NCBI RefSeq assembly: GCF_003590645.1
Contig: NZ_CP031834.1
Span: 3,968,501-4,032,500, forward strand
DNA length: 64,000 bases
Reading direction: 5' to 3'
Source of the DNA: Mesorhizobium sp. DCY119
GTDB taxonomy: Bacteria > Pseudomonadota > Alphaproteobacteria > Rhizobiales > Rhizobiaceae
Part shown: positions 1-8,709 of the stretch, piece by piece
How the letters are laid out: each line of letters opens with the position of its first letter
Position numbering within the stretch: the stretch's first letter is position 1
Notes under the pieces: generated by a model
Database searches by the model: none
Told to the model about the DNA's origin: nothing
The model's input: only the letters and a program-made list of their open reading frames with translations
Position numbers and translations under genes: made by a program

Positions 1-789
1 GTCCGCGATCCGAGCCGTGACTGGGATGTAGAGGACGGCGACGGCCGAAGGTCCCGGCCCAAGGAAGCCAATCCGCCCGCCACCCACCGCCGCTCGGTGA
101 TGCGCCGTCTTGAAGAAGCCCGGACCCTGAAACGGCACGCGCCACCACCCACCCTTGGCCAACAGCGCCGCGCCCGGCGGGCTGCCGAAGACAGCCTGAG
201 CGCGCGCGCCTTCGACGGCCTCAAGAAACGCTGTTCCGACAGGCTGCACCTGCCGCACAAGCCATGGCACCAGCGGAAGCGGCGGCCCTGAAATCTGGCG
301 CAGCTCAATGTGCTGCCGGTAACCGACGATAGTCACGCCTTCCTCGGTCCGCTCGGGCAATGGCTGGATGTCGCGCGATACATCCACGACCACCGACCCT
401 CGGCCGTTTGTCAGGGGGACTTCCGCGGCCAGCGCCAGACGAACTCCCTTGCCCGCCGCGTGCAGGCGCCAGCGGCCGGGGTCGAAGGCTGCATCGACGC
501 GGTAGGTTTCCAGCAGACGCGCGGGATCGGCGTAGTTGAACAGGCCCTCGGGCGCCAGCCAGATCCGCTCGCCGCCGATATTCCAGGCTCTCTCGGCCAG
601 CGCCGCCTCAAGGTCCGCAGCGTTGGGCGCCCAACCCAGCGCGTCCTCGCCGTCAATGAAAGGGCCGTAGACGCGCCCGCCCCGTTCACTGACGAGAATT
701 TCGGCCCGCTGCCCCAGCGCCATGCGGCGCGCGGGATGGCCATGGGCCGCCAGTTGCACATCCAGTGCCTCCAGTTGCAGGGCGCTCAC
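1..789 (-). CDS. Unrecognised protein, 3' end outside window (partial)
   Basis: Reading the minus strand from 789 to the window edge gives 263 codons with no stop. The start is a GTG overlapping the epimerase TGA (GTGA), so the two genes are translationally coupled. The protein has no obvious signal peptide and is rich in Trp/Gly turns (for example GGERIWLAPEG and GGWWRVPFQG), which suggests a beta-rich fold, possibly carbohydrate-related. I do not recognise the family. Its place at the end of a sugar-uptake operon suggests a catabolic or sugar-binding role, but that is inference. Plus-strand readings across this stretch are shadows. Confidence 0.7.
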   Translation of the reverse strand, partial: MSALQLEALDVQLAAHGHPARRMALGQRAEILVSERGGRVYGPFIDGEDALGWAPNAADLEAALAERAWNIGGERIWLAPEGLFNYADPARLLETYRVDAAFDPGRWRLHAAGKGVRLALAAEVPLTNGRGSVVVDVSRDIQPLPERTEEGVTIVGYRQHIELRQISGPPLPLVPWLVRQVQPVGTAFLEAVEGARAQAVFGSPPGAALLAKGGWWRVPFQGPGFFKTAHHRAAVGGGRIGFLGPGPSAVAVLYIPVTARIAD

Positions 790-1601
790 CACCCAGACCC
801 CGTCAACTTGGCCACCAGCCGGGGCACACCCACCTGCGCAAGCCAGGCGCCGAATTCCTTGAACCCCACCCGAAGCGGCAGCTGCGCTGGCGCGCCGTCC
901 TGCGGCGTGAACCCAAGCACCGCTCGCGTCTCGTCCAGCGACCAACGCATGCCGGGGTTGTTCGACATCAGGTTCACCACGGCGAACCCTTTGACCACTG
1001 CGGTCGCTGCCGCGGTCATACCATCAAGGAAATCGCGATCCGACAGCCACATCAGCTGTCCCCACCGTCCCATCGCCATGTGGGGGCCGGGCTTGTTGTC
1101 ATGCGTCCACTGCGTCCAGCCGATGCGGACGCAGACCACGCTCATGCCATGCGCGGCGGCGTAGTGCGCCCCGATCCGTTCACCCATCAGTTTCGACATG
1201 CCATAGGGGTTGACCGGCATCGGCACGGTATCCGCGCCGAGACGTTCCTTGCGGAAGCGGTATCCGCCCACCACCCAGTTCGAGCTTGCAAAAACCATAC
1301 GCGGCACGCCCGCACGGCGGGCCGCTTCGAACAGGTTGAGTACGGCATCCATGTTGTGCGGAATGACCGTTTTCCACTGTGCATCCGGGGATCTGTCGGC
1401 AGCCAGATGGATGATGGCGTCCTGGCCTCGCAACAGGCTCTCCAAGCGATCGTCCAGCCGCGACAGGTCGACGGCAACGATCGGCACCGGGCGGTCGGTC
1501 GCTGCCAGATCCAGCCCGGTCACCTCATGCCCCAGCGACTGAAGATGTGCCGAGAGCTTCGATCCCAGATGCCCGGCAGCCCCGGTCACGACGATCTTCA
1601 T
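786..1601 (-). CDS. NAD(P)-dependent epimerase/dehydratase (extended SDR)
   Basis: A 271-aa extended short-chain dehydrogenase/reductase. The N-terminal TGAAGHLG (residues 7-14) is the Rossmann dinucleotide-binding motif, and YGMSK near residue 133 is the YxxxK catalytic pair. HLAADRS and FASSNWVVGG match the usual strand-end motifs. The start at 1601 (MKIVVTG) is preferred over an upstream in-frame ATG because AAGGGAAGGG lies just before it and the Rossmann strand begins at once. It is fourth in an operon after a ribose-type ABC transporter, so it probably oxidises or epimerises the imported sugar or an aldonic derivative; the substrate cannot be read from sequence. Confidence 0.88.
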   Translation of the reverse strand: MKIVVTGAAGHLGSKLSAHLQSLGHEVTGLDLAATDRPVPIVAVDLSRLDDRLESLLRGQDAIIHLAADRSPDAQWKTVIPHNMDAVLNLFEAARRAGVPRMVFASSNWVVGGYRFRKERLGADTVPMPVNPYGMSKLMGERIGAHYAAAHGMSVVCVRIGWTQWTHDNKPGPHMAMGRWGQLMWLSDRDFLDGMTAAATAVVKGFAVVNLMSNNPGMRWSLDETRAVLGFTPQDGAPAQLPLRVGFKEFGAWLAQVGVPRLVAKLTGSGW

Positions 1602-1672
1602 CGCCCTTCCCTTCCATAGCAAAAGGCCGCCGATCCGCTGCCGGACTGGCGACCAGTTGTGGTGTCAGATCA

Positions 1673-2664
1673 TCAGGCGGGCATAAAGGCGGCAACGTTG
1701 TCCTTCGTCACCTTCATCACACCAGTCGAGACGATTTCCGGCAAGGGGCTGATCCCGGCTGCAGCCGGATCGGCAACGATCTTGATCTTCGACAGACGCT
1801 GCCAATGCAGAAGGTGTACGGCGAGGTAGCTTTCAAGCCAGCTCTTCTGGGCGATCGCGCCATAGATTGTGCCATCGACGATATAGGGCAGCATGTCGGT
1901 ATTGCGGTCCATGGCCACGATCTTGACCTGTCCCACCTTGCCCTGTTCGACAACAGCCAGGGCAGCGCCCTTGCCGCTGTCGCCGTCGGTGCCGCCGATA
2001 CCCACCACGTCGGGGTGCGCCAGAAGCGCCTGGGCGTAGGCGGTGGGGCATAGGCCGGATCGGCCTTGTCGTTCACCACGTCGACCACTTCGATGTCGGG
2101 GTATTTCTCGGCGAAGACGGCCTTATAGCCTTCGACACGCTCCATCACCGACGGCGCCGGGAAGGTGCCCAGCAGCACCTTGCCTTTGCCGCCGATGGCT
2201 TCCGCCAGCATTTCACCGCCGAAACGGCCCGCCTGGAAGTTGGCGATGCCCAGGAATGTCGAGCGCTTGCTGTCCGGCACGTCGCCGGTCAGGCAGGCCA
2301 CCGGGATGCCCGCTTCGACGGCGCGGTCGATCCCAGGCTTCAGCGCGGCAGCGTCGCCCGGGAAGATCATGATGCCGGCCGGGCGGCGCGCAATCAGCTC
2401 GTCAAGCTGCCGGGCCTGGCCGGCGGTGTCGAAGTCCAGCGGGCCGGTGAAGCTTGTCTTGACGCCAAGGTCGGCCGCAGCAGCATCGAGGCCTGCGCGG
2501 TGGTCGGCCCAGAACGGCACCTGCGTGACCACTGACAGGAAGACGTATTCAGCATCGCTTTCCTGGGCTTCAGCCTTCATGGCAGCCAGCGACATGCTGC
2601 CCCCTGCCCCGGCGGCGGCCAGTGCGGCCAGCATGTTGCGTCGGTTCATTTCGATGGTTTTCAT
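1673..2664 (-). pseudogene. Sugar ABC transporter substrate-binding protein, frameshifted
   Basis: A periplasmic binding protein of the ribose/LacI-like type (Peripla_BP_4) that would deliver sugar to the adjacent permease. It starts at 2664 behind GGAGGAAGA, and RRNMLAALAAAGAGG looks like a Tat-type signal. The first ~205 codons are intact (PFWADHRAGLDAAAADLG; RRPAGIMIFPGDAAALKPG). At about 2045-2048, in a run of four C, the frame slips by one base: after DPAYA the reading becomes PPPTPRRF, while the expected continuation (TAYAQALLAHPDVVGIGGTDG) is in the next frame and runs to the stop at 1673. Restoring one base gives ~330 aa, the normal family length. Either a real inactivation or a homopolymer undercall. 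Confidence 0.85.
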
Positions 2665-2693
2665 GGGATTCTTCCTCCGGGGTTTCAGTTGCT

Positions 2694-3698
2694 TCAGGAA
2701 TTGCGCCGCGTCAGCATGTCGATGGCAACGGCGATCACGAGGACAAGACCCGTCACGATCATCTGCCAGTAGATTGAGATCGCGAGCATCGTCATCGCAT
2801 TGGAAATCAGCGCCACGAAGATCACACCCAGCGCGGCGCCGAAGATGGTGCCTTCGCCGCCACGCAGGGACGCTCCGCCGATCACTGCTGCGGCCAGAAC
2901 CTGCAGTTCCATGGCGTTGCCGGCCGTGGGCGTGCCGCTCATCAGGCGGGACGCGAGCAGAACGCCCGCCACAGCGGAGAGCACGCCCGATATGACGAAG
3001 CACGCCACCCGCACGCGGTTTACCGCGATGCCCGACAAAGCCGCCGCCTTTTCATTGCCGCCGATAAAGTAGGCCTGACGCAGGAATCGCGTCCGTCTGA
3101 GCGCGATATCGCCCAAGACGATGATGGCCAGCGTGATCCACACCATCAGCGGTAGACCCAGCAATTCGAGTTTGCCGAAGACGCTGAAGCCTGCGGGCAG
3201 GTTCGTCATCGAAAACCCCTCCGTCAGCACCAGTGCCACGCCGCGTGCGACCGACATGGTGCCAAGCGTCGCGATCAGCGGGTTTACGCGCAGCAGCGTT
3301 ACGATCAGCCCGTTGCACAGCCCAACGAGCACGCCCACCAGCAGTGCGCCAAGGATCGCAACCGGTATTGGGTAGCCCGTTAGAAGCAGGATTGCGACGA
3401 TCGTGCTGGACAGCGCCAGCGTCGATCCCACCGACAGGTCGAACGACCCCGATACGAGCAGGATGGTCATGCCGACGACGATGATCGCAGTTGGCACGAG
3501 ACCCACGATCATCGCCTCGAAGTTGGCGACCGACAGGAAATAGGGCGAGGCAAAGCTCATCGCGGCGATCAGCACGGCGATCATGGCCAGAAGCGCCAGT
3601 TCGCGCATCGCGCCAAGGTTGCGCCCCTTGCCCGCTGCTGGCGTTTCTGTCGCATCGGCCTGCTGTGAAAGGGATGTCACGGTCTTTGGTCCTGTCAT
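2694..3698 (-). CDS. Sugar ABC transporter permease (RbsC-like)
   Basis: A 334-aa inner-membrane permease of the BPD_transp_2 family, which forms the homodimeric channel of ribose/xylose-type importers. After a ~30-residue polar N-terminus it shows about 8-10 hydrophobic segments, beginning with LALLAMIAVLIAAMSFA, and the family signatures LSVGSTLALSS and GGASLRGGEGTIFGAALG (the EAA-like cytoplasmic loop region). It begins 4 nt after the ATPase stop and ends 29 nt before the binding-protein start, so the transporter genes form one transcript. Confidence 0.93.
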   Translation of the reverse strand: MTGPKTVTSLSQQADATETPAAGKGRNLGAMRELALLAMIAVLIAAMSFASPYFLSVANFEAMIVGLVPTAIIVVGMTILLVSGSFDLSVGSTLALSSTIVAILLLTGYPIPVAILGALLVGVLVGLCNGLIVTLLRVNPLIATLGTMSVARGVALVLTEGFSMTNLPAGFSVFGKLELLGLPLMVWITLAIIVLGDIALRRTRFLRQAYFIGGNEKAAALSGIAVNRVRVACFVISGVLSAVAGVLLASRLMSGTPTAGNAMELQVLAAAVIGGASLRGGEGTIFGAALGVIFVALISNAMTMLAISIYWQMIVTGLVLVIAVAIDMLTRRNS

Positions 3699-3702
3699 GT
3701 GG

Positions 3703-5223
3703 TCATGCGGCAGCGATTGCCGATCCCGAGGCGAGCGCCATCACCTGCTCCTCGGTGGCGCTGCGGCCCTCCAAGACGCCCGCCAGCCGCCCGCGGTACA
3801 AGACCAGGATCCTGTCGGCGAGTTCGAGGATTTCGGGCAAGTCGGAAGAGGCCACCAGCACTGCCGCGCCTGCGCGGGCGTGGTCGACAATTTGGTCGTG
3901 GATTTCACGCTTGGCGCCGATGTCGACACCCTTTGTCGGTTCTTCGACGATAAGCACCTGCGGGTTGCGGCGAAGCCACTTGCCGAACAGCACCTTCTGT
4001 TGGTTGCCGCCCGAGAGCGCGCCGACCTGCTGCATCGGTCCGGCGGCCTTGATGCGATGACGGCGGATGACCTCGGCCCCCTCGGATATCAACGCGCCGC
4101 CACTCACGAAGCCCAGCCGCGAGATGCTCGCGAGATCGGCGGCAAGGGCGTTTGTCGCAATCGACATTTCAGTGAACAGGCCAAGCGCCTTTCGGTCATC
4201 GGGCACATAGCCCACGCCGCGGGCCATCGCCGCCCGCAGGCTGCCGGGATGGAGTTCGCCGCCAAGCATGATCCGGCCGGCGTCAGGCCGTTCGATCCCG
4301 GCCAGCAGCCGCGCCACCGTCTCGCGCCCCGAACCATCAAGCCCAGCCACAGCCAGGACCTCGCCCCGGCACAGCGAGAACGTAACGCCGGACAGGCGGC
4401 CCTTTCGAGATACGTCGTGGAAAGTCGCCGCCGCATCAGCGCTGGTGATGCGGGTCCGTCCGGCGCGCTGCACATCGCGCCCGACCATGGCGCGCACCAA
4501 CATGTCGGCATCGACCTCGACCGCGGGTTTGGTCCAGACCGTCGCGCCGTCCCGCAGGACCGTGATGCGGTCGGCCAGCGCGATCGCCTCGTCAAGGTGG
4601 TGGCTGATATAGATGATGCCGATGCCTGCCGCCCGCAGGGCGCGGACGGTCGCGAACAGCGCCAGTTTCTCTTCGGCGTTCAGCGCCGAAGTGGGCTCGT
4701 CCAGGATCAGAACCTGGACGCTATGCCCTCGGGCGTGCCCGGCATGGAACAGCTGATCCAGCGCCTTGGCGATTTCGACGCTCTGCCGCTGGCTTGCCAA
4801 AAGCTTGCCAACCTGCGCGCCCGGATGCAACCGCATGCCGAGTCGGGCCAGGGCCTGTTCGGCGCGTCGCCGCATCTCAGCCCGATCCACCAGCCCGAAG
4901 CGGACCGGCGGCCATCCTGCGCAGATGTTCTCCTCGACGCTCAGCCCGTCCACGAGGCTGAGTTCCTGAAAGACGGTGGCGACGCCGGCAGCCTTGGCCT
5001 CGTGTGTGGTACGGAACTGGACTGCGGTGCCATCGAGTGTGACACTTCCGCTGTCAGCGCGCAGCACGCCGGCGAGGATGTTCATGAGCGTGGACTTGCC
5101 GGCGCCATTTTCACCGACCAGAGCGTGAACCTCTCCGGCGCGAACGTCGAAGGAGACGCCGCTCAGCGCACGGGTGGCTCCGAACGATTTGCGGACGCCC
5201 TCAAGCGAGATAACCGTGCGCAA
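3703..5223 (-). CDS. Sugar ABC transporter ATP-binding protein (RbsA/MglA-like)
   Basis: A 506-aa double-cassette ATPase that energises the permease. Cassette 1 has Walker A GENGAGKSTLM and Walker B LILDEPTSALN. Cassette 2 has the degenerate Walker A typical of this family (GLDGSGRETV) plus the signature ALSGGNQQKV and VEEPTKGVD. An ATG far upstream would add 36 non-homologous residues. The TTG at 5223 sits behind a clear GGGAGGAG, gives the family's usual ~500 aa and starts directly before ISLEGVRKSFG. First gene of the sugar operon; the region upstream carries palindromes that may be operators. Confidence 0.92.
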   Translation of the reverse strand: MRTVISLEGVRKSFGATRALSGVSFDVRAGEVHALVGENGAGKSTLMNILAGVLRADSGSVTLDGTAVQFRTTHEAKAAGVATVFQELSLVDGLSVEENICAGWPPVRFGLVDRAEMRRRAEQALARLGMRLHPGAQVGKLLASQRQSVEIAKALDQLFHAGHARGHSVQVLILDEPTSALNAEEKLALFATVRALRAAGIGIIYISHHLDEAIALADRITVLRDGATVWTKPAVEVDADMLVRAMVGRDVQRAGRTRITSADAAATFHDVSRKGRLSGVTFSLCRGEVLAVAGLDGSGRETVARLLAGIERPDAGRIMLGGELHPGSLRAAMARGVGYVPDDRKALGLFTEMSIATNALAADLASISRLGFVSGGALISEGAEVIRRHRIKAAGPMQQVGALSGGNQQKVLFGKWLRRNPQVLIVEEPTKGVDIGAKREIHDQIVDHARAGAAVLVASSDLPEILELADRILVLYRGRLAGVLEGRSATEEQVMALASGSAIAAA

Positions 5224-5260
5224 CCCGCTCCTCCCGAAAGCATGCGACCTCTCTAGCCAT

Positions 5261-5293
5261 TGGTATCTGGAATACCAGTTGATGTCAATTGAC
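5261..5293. promoter_or_regulatory. Palindromic operator candidates upstream of sugar ABC operon
   Basis: In the 174-nt gap before the ATPase gene there is TGGTAT-N5-ATACCA (5261-5277) followed by the perfect 10-bp palindrome GTCAATTGAC (5284-5293). TGGTAT/ATACCA half-sites resemble GntR/FadR-type operators. No regulator of this family is encoded nearby in the window, so the trans-acting factor is unknown. Confidence 0.45.
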
Positions 5294-5397
5294 CTGTGGC
5301 TGGCTGGGCTGTGAACGCGCATCACCGCCATGGGGCACTCACTGTGACGAAAACACCTCCCCGGGCTTCGATTATCGCGAGGGTTGCGGCCAGTCGA

Positions 5398-6180
5398 TCA
5401 GACCATAAAGGCTGGCCAGTTCCGGTAGATCACATAGGCGGCGACGATTAGTACCAGGGCGCCGAAGACGCGGTTCAGCGCATTCCGTCCGCCGGACAGT
5501 TTTGTCGCGAGCAGCATTCCCAGCATGCCGCCAACGATGCCGCCCGCAACGAACTCTGCGGCAAGCGGCCAGTCGACCAGCCCCGAACGGGCATAGTTCA
5601 GCGCCGTCGCTATCCCGAACGTGCCTACGGCAAGCAGCGAGGAGCCAACGGCGTTGATCGTCGGCATGCCAGTAGCTAGGATCAGCGCCGGCACGATGAG
5701 GAAGCCACCACCTATTCCGAAGAAGCCGGAGGCCGCGCCGGCAACCATCGCCGCCGCGCCCGTAATCAGGCACATGCGCATGTCGACAGGCGAGGCCGCG
5801 CCCGTAGCGACAGGGCGGGAACGCAACATCAGCACGCCCACGACCAGCATCAACAGGCCGAAGAGAAAAAGCAGGCGCTGCCCGTCGACCAGCATCCCGA
5901 GGCTAGAGCCAGACAGGGCTCCAAGCGTGCCGACGACCGTGAAGACGATCGCGCAACGCCACCAGACATGTCCTTTGCGGGCATGGGCTACCAGATTGGC
6001 ATAGGCGTTGACTGAAACGGCCACCGCGCCTGTGCCGATGGCCACATGCGGACTGACGACGCCGACCGCATAGAGCAGAAGCGGAGTGGCGAGGATCGAG
6101 CCCCCACCACCGACGAGGCCGAGCGTGAAGCCGACCAGGCTGCCCGAGCCTACGGCCGCGATCAAGGATTGGACCGTCAT
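5398..6180 (-). CDS. Sulfite exporter TauE/SafE family membrane protein
   Basis: A 260-aa TauE/SafE (DUF81) permease of the inner membrane, a family moving sulfite, sulfoacetate or other sulfur anions. It shows paired glycine-rich hydrophobic repeats typical of the family: GFTLGLVGGGGSILATPLLL near the N-terminus and GAASGFFGIGGGFLIVPALI in the second half. Last gene of the five-gene BigR operon, with its ATG overlapping the upstream stop (ATGA). In this context it most likely exports sulfite made by persulfide dioxygenation. Confidence 0.92.
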   Translation of the reverse strand: MTVQSLIAAVGSGSLVGFTLGLVGGGGSILATPLLLYAVGVVSPHVAIGTGAVAVSVNAYANLVAHARKGHVWWRCAIVFTVVGTLGALSGSSLGMLVDGQRLLFLFGLLMLVVGVLMLRSRPVATGAASPVDMRMCLITGAAAMVAGAASGFFGIGGGFLIVPALILATGMPTINAVGSSLLAVGTFGIATALNYARSGLVDWPLAAEFVAGGIVGGMLGMLLATKLSGGRNALNRVFGALVLIVAAYVIYRNWPAFMV

Positions 6181-6617
6181 GATGGTCTCGCCAAGGCAAG
6201 CCGGTCGTGCACGACCATTCCCGCGCCCATGGCCGCGACGAAGACAACGGTCAGCGCAATCCCACTAGACAGTCCCGCGACAGCAGGTCCGGGGCAAAGA
6301 CCGGCAAGGCCCCATCCCGCACCGAAGATCAGGGAGCCCAGGACGAGGCTTCGGTCGACCCGGCATTCCTGTGAGAGGTGGAAGCGATCATCAAGCACGG
6401 GCTCGGCGAGCCTGCGCTGCAAGTAGACGCCCGGCACGGCCATCGCGACTGCGCCGCTGAGCACGAAGATGAGGCTCGGGTCCCAATTGCCGCTTGCCAC
6501 ATCGAGAAAGCCGGTGACGCGGGCCGGGTCGACCATGCCGGACAGCGACAGGCCGAAGCCGAAGAGAACGCCCGCAAGCAGCGCGACAACGACGCGAGGC
6601 AGTATCCGGCCTTTCAT
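6177..6617 (-). CDS. YeeE/YedE-type membrane protein (DUF6691)
   Basis: A 146-aa membrane protein resembling half of a YeeE/YedE sulfur transporter. Four hydrophobic segments are visible, starting VVVALLAGVLFGFGLSLSGM, with the family-like stretches SLSGMVDPARVTGFLD and GAGWGLAGLCPGPA; the Cys in the latter is the kind of conserved residue thought to handle thiosulfate sulfur in YeeE. It overlaps both neighbours by 4 nt (ATGA) and pairs with the next gene, the two halves together matching a full-length YeeE. Confidence 0.88.
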   Translation of the reverse strand: MKGRILPRVVVALLAGVLFGFGLSLSGMVDPARVTGFLDVASGNWDPSLIFVLSGAVAMAVPGVYLQRRLAEPVLDDRFHLSQECRVDRSLVLGSLIFGAGWGLAGLCPGPAVAGLSSGIALTVVFVAAMGAGMVVHDRLALARPS

Positions 6618-7021
6618 CGGAAGGCTCCCATGACGGTGGCAGTGAGAATGCCTGCCGCCAGGAACGCGGCCGTGGCGGCTATGGAGCGCGGCGAAACCCG
6701 GGCGAGCCCGAGGATGCCGTGGCCGGACGTGCAGCCCGACCCCATCCGCGTGCCGAAGCCGACGAGCAGGCCGGCCATGACAGTGACTGGCCAGGAGGCG
6801 ACGATCGTCACCGATGGCAAGGTGCCGAAGACCAGGGCATAAAATACGGGCCCGAGCACGAGGCCAATGAGAAAAGCCGCGTTCTCGAAAAGCCGCTGGC
6901 CCTGCAGCAGGCGCCCGACGATGCCGCTGATGCCGGCGATGCGGCCATTGGCAAGGAGCAGCAGCACGGCGGAAGTGCCTAGAACCATGCCGCCCAGTAG
7001 AGGATGCCAGTAGGCGCTCAT
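6614..7021 (-). CDS. YeeE/YedE family sulfur transporter half
   Basis: A 135-aa membrane protein and the partner half of a YeeE/YedE transporter. MVLGTSAVLLLLANGRIAG and GFGTRMGSGCTSGHGILG are typical of the family; the Cys-containing GCTSGHG loop is the hallmark of YeeE-type thiosulfate channels. The ATG at 7021 overlaps the bigR stop (ATGA); a longer upstream reading would run through bigR in another frame. Probably moves thiosulfate or another sulfane-sulfur compound for the Blh pathway. Confidence 0.9.
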   Translation of the reverse strand: MSAYWHPLLGGMVLGTSAVLLLLANGRIAGISGIVGRLLQGQRLFENAAFLIGLVLGPVFYALVFGTLPSVTIVASWPVTVMAGLLVGFGTRMGSGCTSGHGILGLARVSPRSIAATAAFLAAGILTATVMGAFR

Positions 7022-7362
7022 GTGCGACCCTCCTCGACGCAGAAGATCGTGTATAGCGCTTCGACGAGTTGTGCCGCCTTGGCTTCCGTCAGCCGGTAGA
7101 AGATCTGCTTGGCCTCGCGCCGCGTCTCGACAATCCCCGCATCGCGCAGGACCCCAAGTTGCTGGGACAGGGTGGGTTGACCAATGCCGATCTGCTCTTC
7201 CAAGGCGCCGACGGAGTATTCCCCCTCCACCAGCGTGCAGACGAGCATCAGCCGCACTGGATGCGACAGCGTCTTCAAGAGGCCCGCCACCTCGCCGGCG
7301 CGTTTCTCCATGTCCTCGCGCGCCATGCGGAGCGGCAGCTTGATCTCCTCCCCGCTCACCAT
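7018..7362 (-). CDS. bigR: ArsR-family persulfide-sensing repressor BigR/SqrR-like
   Basis: A 114-aa winged-helix ArsR/SmtB repressor. The DNA-recognition helix region is QIGIGQPTLSQQLGVLRDAG (residues 58-77). Two cysteines fall at positions 42 and 108 (LVCTLVEG, IFCVEEG), the pair that forms a disulfide/tetrasulfide in BigR and SqrR and releases DNA on sulfide stress. There are no metal-binding CxC motifs, so metal sensing is unlikely. Its ATG lies inside the 3' end of blh, so it is co-translated with its target and should repress the whole operon from the inverted repeat upstream of blh. Confidence 0.93.
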   Translation of the reverse strand: MVSGEEIKLPLRMAREDMEKRAGEVAGLLKTLSHPVRLMLVCTLVEGEYSVGALEEQIGIGQPTLSQQLGVLRDAGIVETRREAKQIFYRLTEAKAAQLVEALYTIFCVEEGRT

Positions 7363-8651
7363 GCCGCTCCCTCCAGCGCATTGAGCGGGAATTTGAGGTA
7401 GCGTCTGCCATTCGCCTCTGGCTCGGGCAGGCGGCCGCCGCGCACGTTCACCTGAAGCGCGTGCAGGATGAGCTTGGGCATCGCCAGCGTGCGGTCGCGG
7501 GCCTCGCGCAGGCTCACGAAGCCAGCTTCATCGATGCCGGCGAGATGTGAATTGGCGCGCTTCTGCTCGCCTACTGTACTTTCCCAGCGAGGATGACGGC
7601 CGCCCGGCTGGTAGTCGTGGCCGGTAAATAGCCGCGTCTCGTCGGGAAGCGACAGGATCGTCTGGATCGAGTTCCACAAGGCCTTTGCACTGCCGCCCGG
7701 GAAATCCGCCCGTGCGGTTCCGGAATCGGGCATGAAGATCGTGTCGTGGACGAAGGCAGCGTCGCCAATCACGTAGCTGATGGAGGCAAGCGTGTGGCCG
7801 GGAGAAAACATCACGCCGCCCTCGATCAAACCGATCCTGAACGTGTCGCCATCGGCGAACAGACTGTCCCACTGCGAACCGTCAGTCGCCAGCGCCGGCC
7901 AGTCGTAGATGCCCTTCCAGAGCTTCTGCACATCGGTGACATGGGCGCCGATTGCCTTTGGCGCGCCGGTCTTTTGCTTGAGATAGTGCGCGGCGGAGAA
8001 ATGGTCGGCATGCGGGTGCGTGTCGAGGATCGCCTCGACCGTTAGCCCCTCCTTCTCGACATAGGCGAGGATGGCGTCGGCGTTCATCGTGCCGGTCGCA
8101 CCCGACTTTTCGTCGAAGTCGAAAACAGGATCGATGATGGCGCAACGCTTCGTCGCCGGATCGGTGACGACATATTGCACGCTCCACGTGCGCGGATCGA
8201 AGAAGCCTTTGACTTGAGGTATGCGCGCCGCCTCCCGCTCCAGCCATCGGACGGCGCCGGAAAGATCGAAGCCGTGGCTCCTGCCGAATGCCACGATATC
8301 CTCGCGCTTCATGCGGCCATCGAGCGCCTCTCCCAGCACATACAGCGTCAGCGCACGCGTGCCGCTCTTGCAGTGGGCAAGAACCGGCCCGTCCGCCTCA
8401 CCCATGGCCTTCCGAAAGGCCTGGATATCAGCTTCCGTGATCGCCGGTCCGGTTACCGGTATGAAGCTGTAGGACAGACCCGCGGCGTTGGCCGCGGCGT
8501 TCTCTGCGGCACTCCCCGGTTGGCCCGGCTCCTCGCCGTCCGGGCGGGCATTGATGACGGCGGCGTAGCCCTCCGTCGCGAAAGCGGAAAAGGACTCCGC
8601 ATCGGGCTGGACGGCGACCGACAGCCGGTCATTGATCCTAACGGGTTTCAT
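7356..8651 (-). CDS. blh: Bifunctional sulfurtransferase/persulfide dioxygenase Blh
   Basis: A 431-aa two-domain enzyme. Residues ~1-110 form a DUF442 (TIGR01244) phosphatase-like/rhodanese-like domain with the CX5R loop HCKSGTR. The rest is a metallo-beta-lactamase-fold ETHE1-like persulfide dioxygenase with THPHADH, GHTL and GHDY metal-ligand motifs. In the Xylella/Agrobacterium systems Blh oxidises sulfane sulfur (glutathione persulfide to sulfite). It leads the operon here, 20 nt downstream of a long inverted repeat, and bigR overlaps its last codons. Catalytic residues look intact. Confidence 0.93.
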   Translation of the reverse strand: MKPVRINDRLSVAVQPDAESFSAFATEGYAAVINARPDGEEPGQPGSAAENAAANAAGLSYSFIPVTGPAITEADIQAFRKAMGEADGPVLAHCKSGTRALTLYVLGEALDGRMKREDIVAFGRSHGFDLSGAVRWLEREAARIPQVKGFFDPRTWSVQYVVTDPATKRCAIIDPVFDFDEKSGATGTMNADAILAYVEKEGLTVEAILDTHPHADHFSAAHYLKQKTGAPKAIGAHVTDVQKLWKGIYDWPALATDGSQWDSLFADGDTFRIGLIEGGVMFSPGHTLASISYVIGDAAFVHDTIFMPDSGTARADFPGGSAKALWNSIQTILSLPDETRLFTGHDYQPGGRHPRWESTVGEQKRANSHLAGIDEAGFVSLREARDRTLAMPKLILHALQVNVRGGRLPEPEANGRRYLKFPLNALEGAAW

Positions 8652-8670
8652 GGGACTCTCTCAATTCGCG

Positions 8671-8709
8671 CCTATCAATATACAATTACATATAACGTAT
8701 ATTGATAGG
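8671..8709. promoter_or_regulatory. BigR-type operator: 13-bp perfect inverted repeat
   Basis: CCTATCAATATAC (8671-8683) is repeated as its exact complement at 8697-8709 with a 13-nt AT-rich spacer, 20 nt before the blh start at 8651. BigR/SqrR proteins are known to bind AT-rich palindromes overlapping the -10 region of their own operons, so this is the expected operator for the BigR encoded in the same operon. Each arm also contains the shorter ATATAC/GTATAT core. Confidence 0.8.

Noticed and set aside
3583-5256. 557-codon plus-strand open frame opposite the sugar ABC ATPase
   Set aside because: Shadow of a gene with clear Walker and signature motifs on the minus strand.
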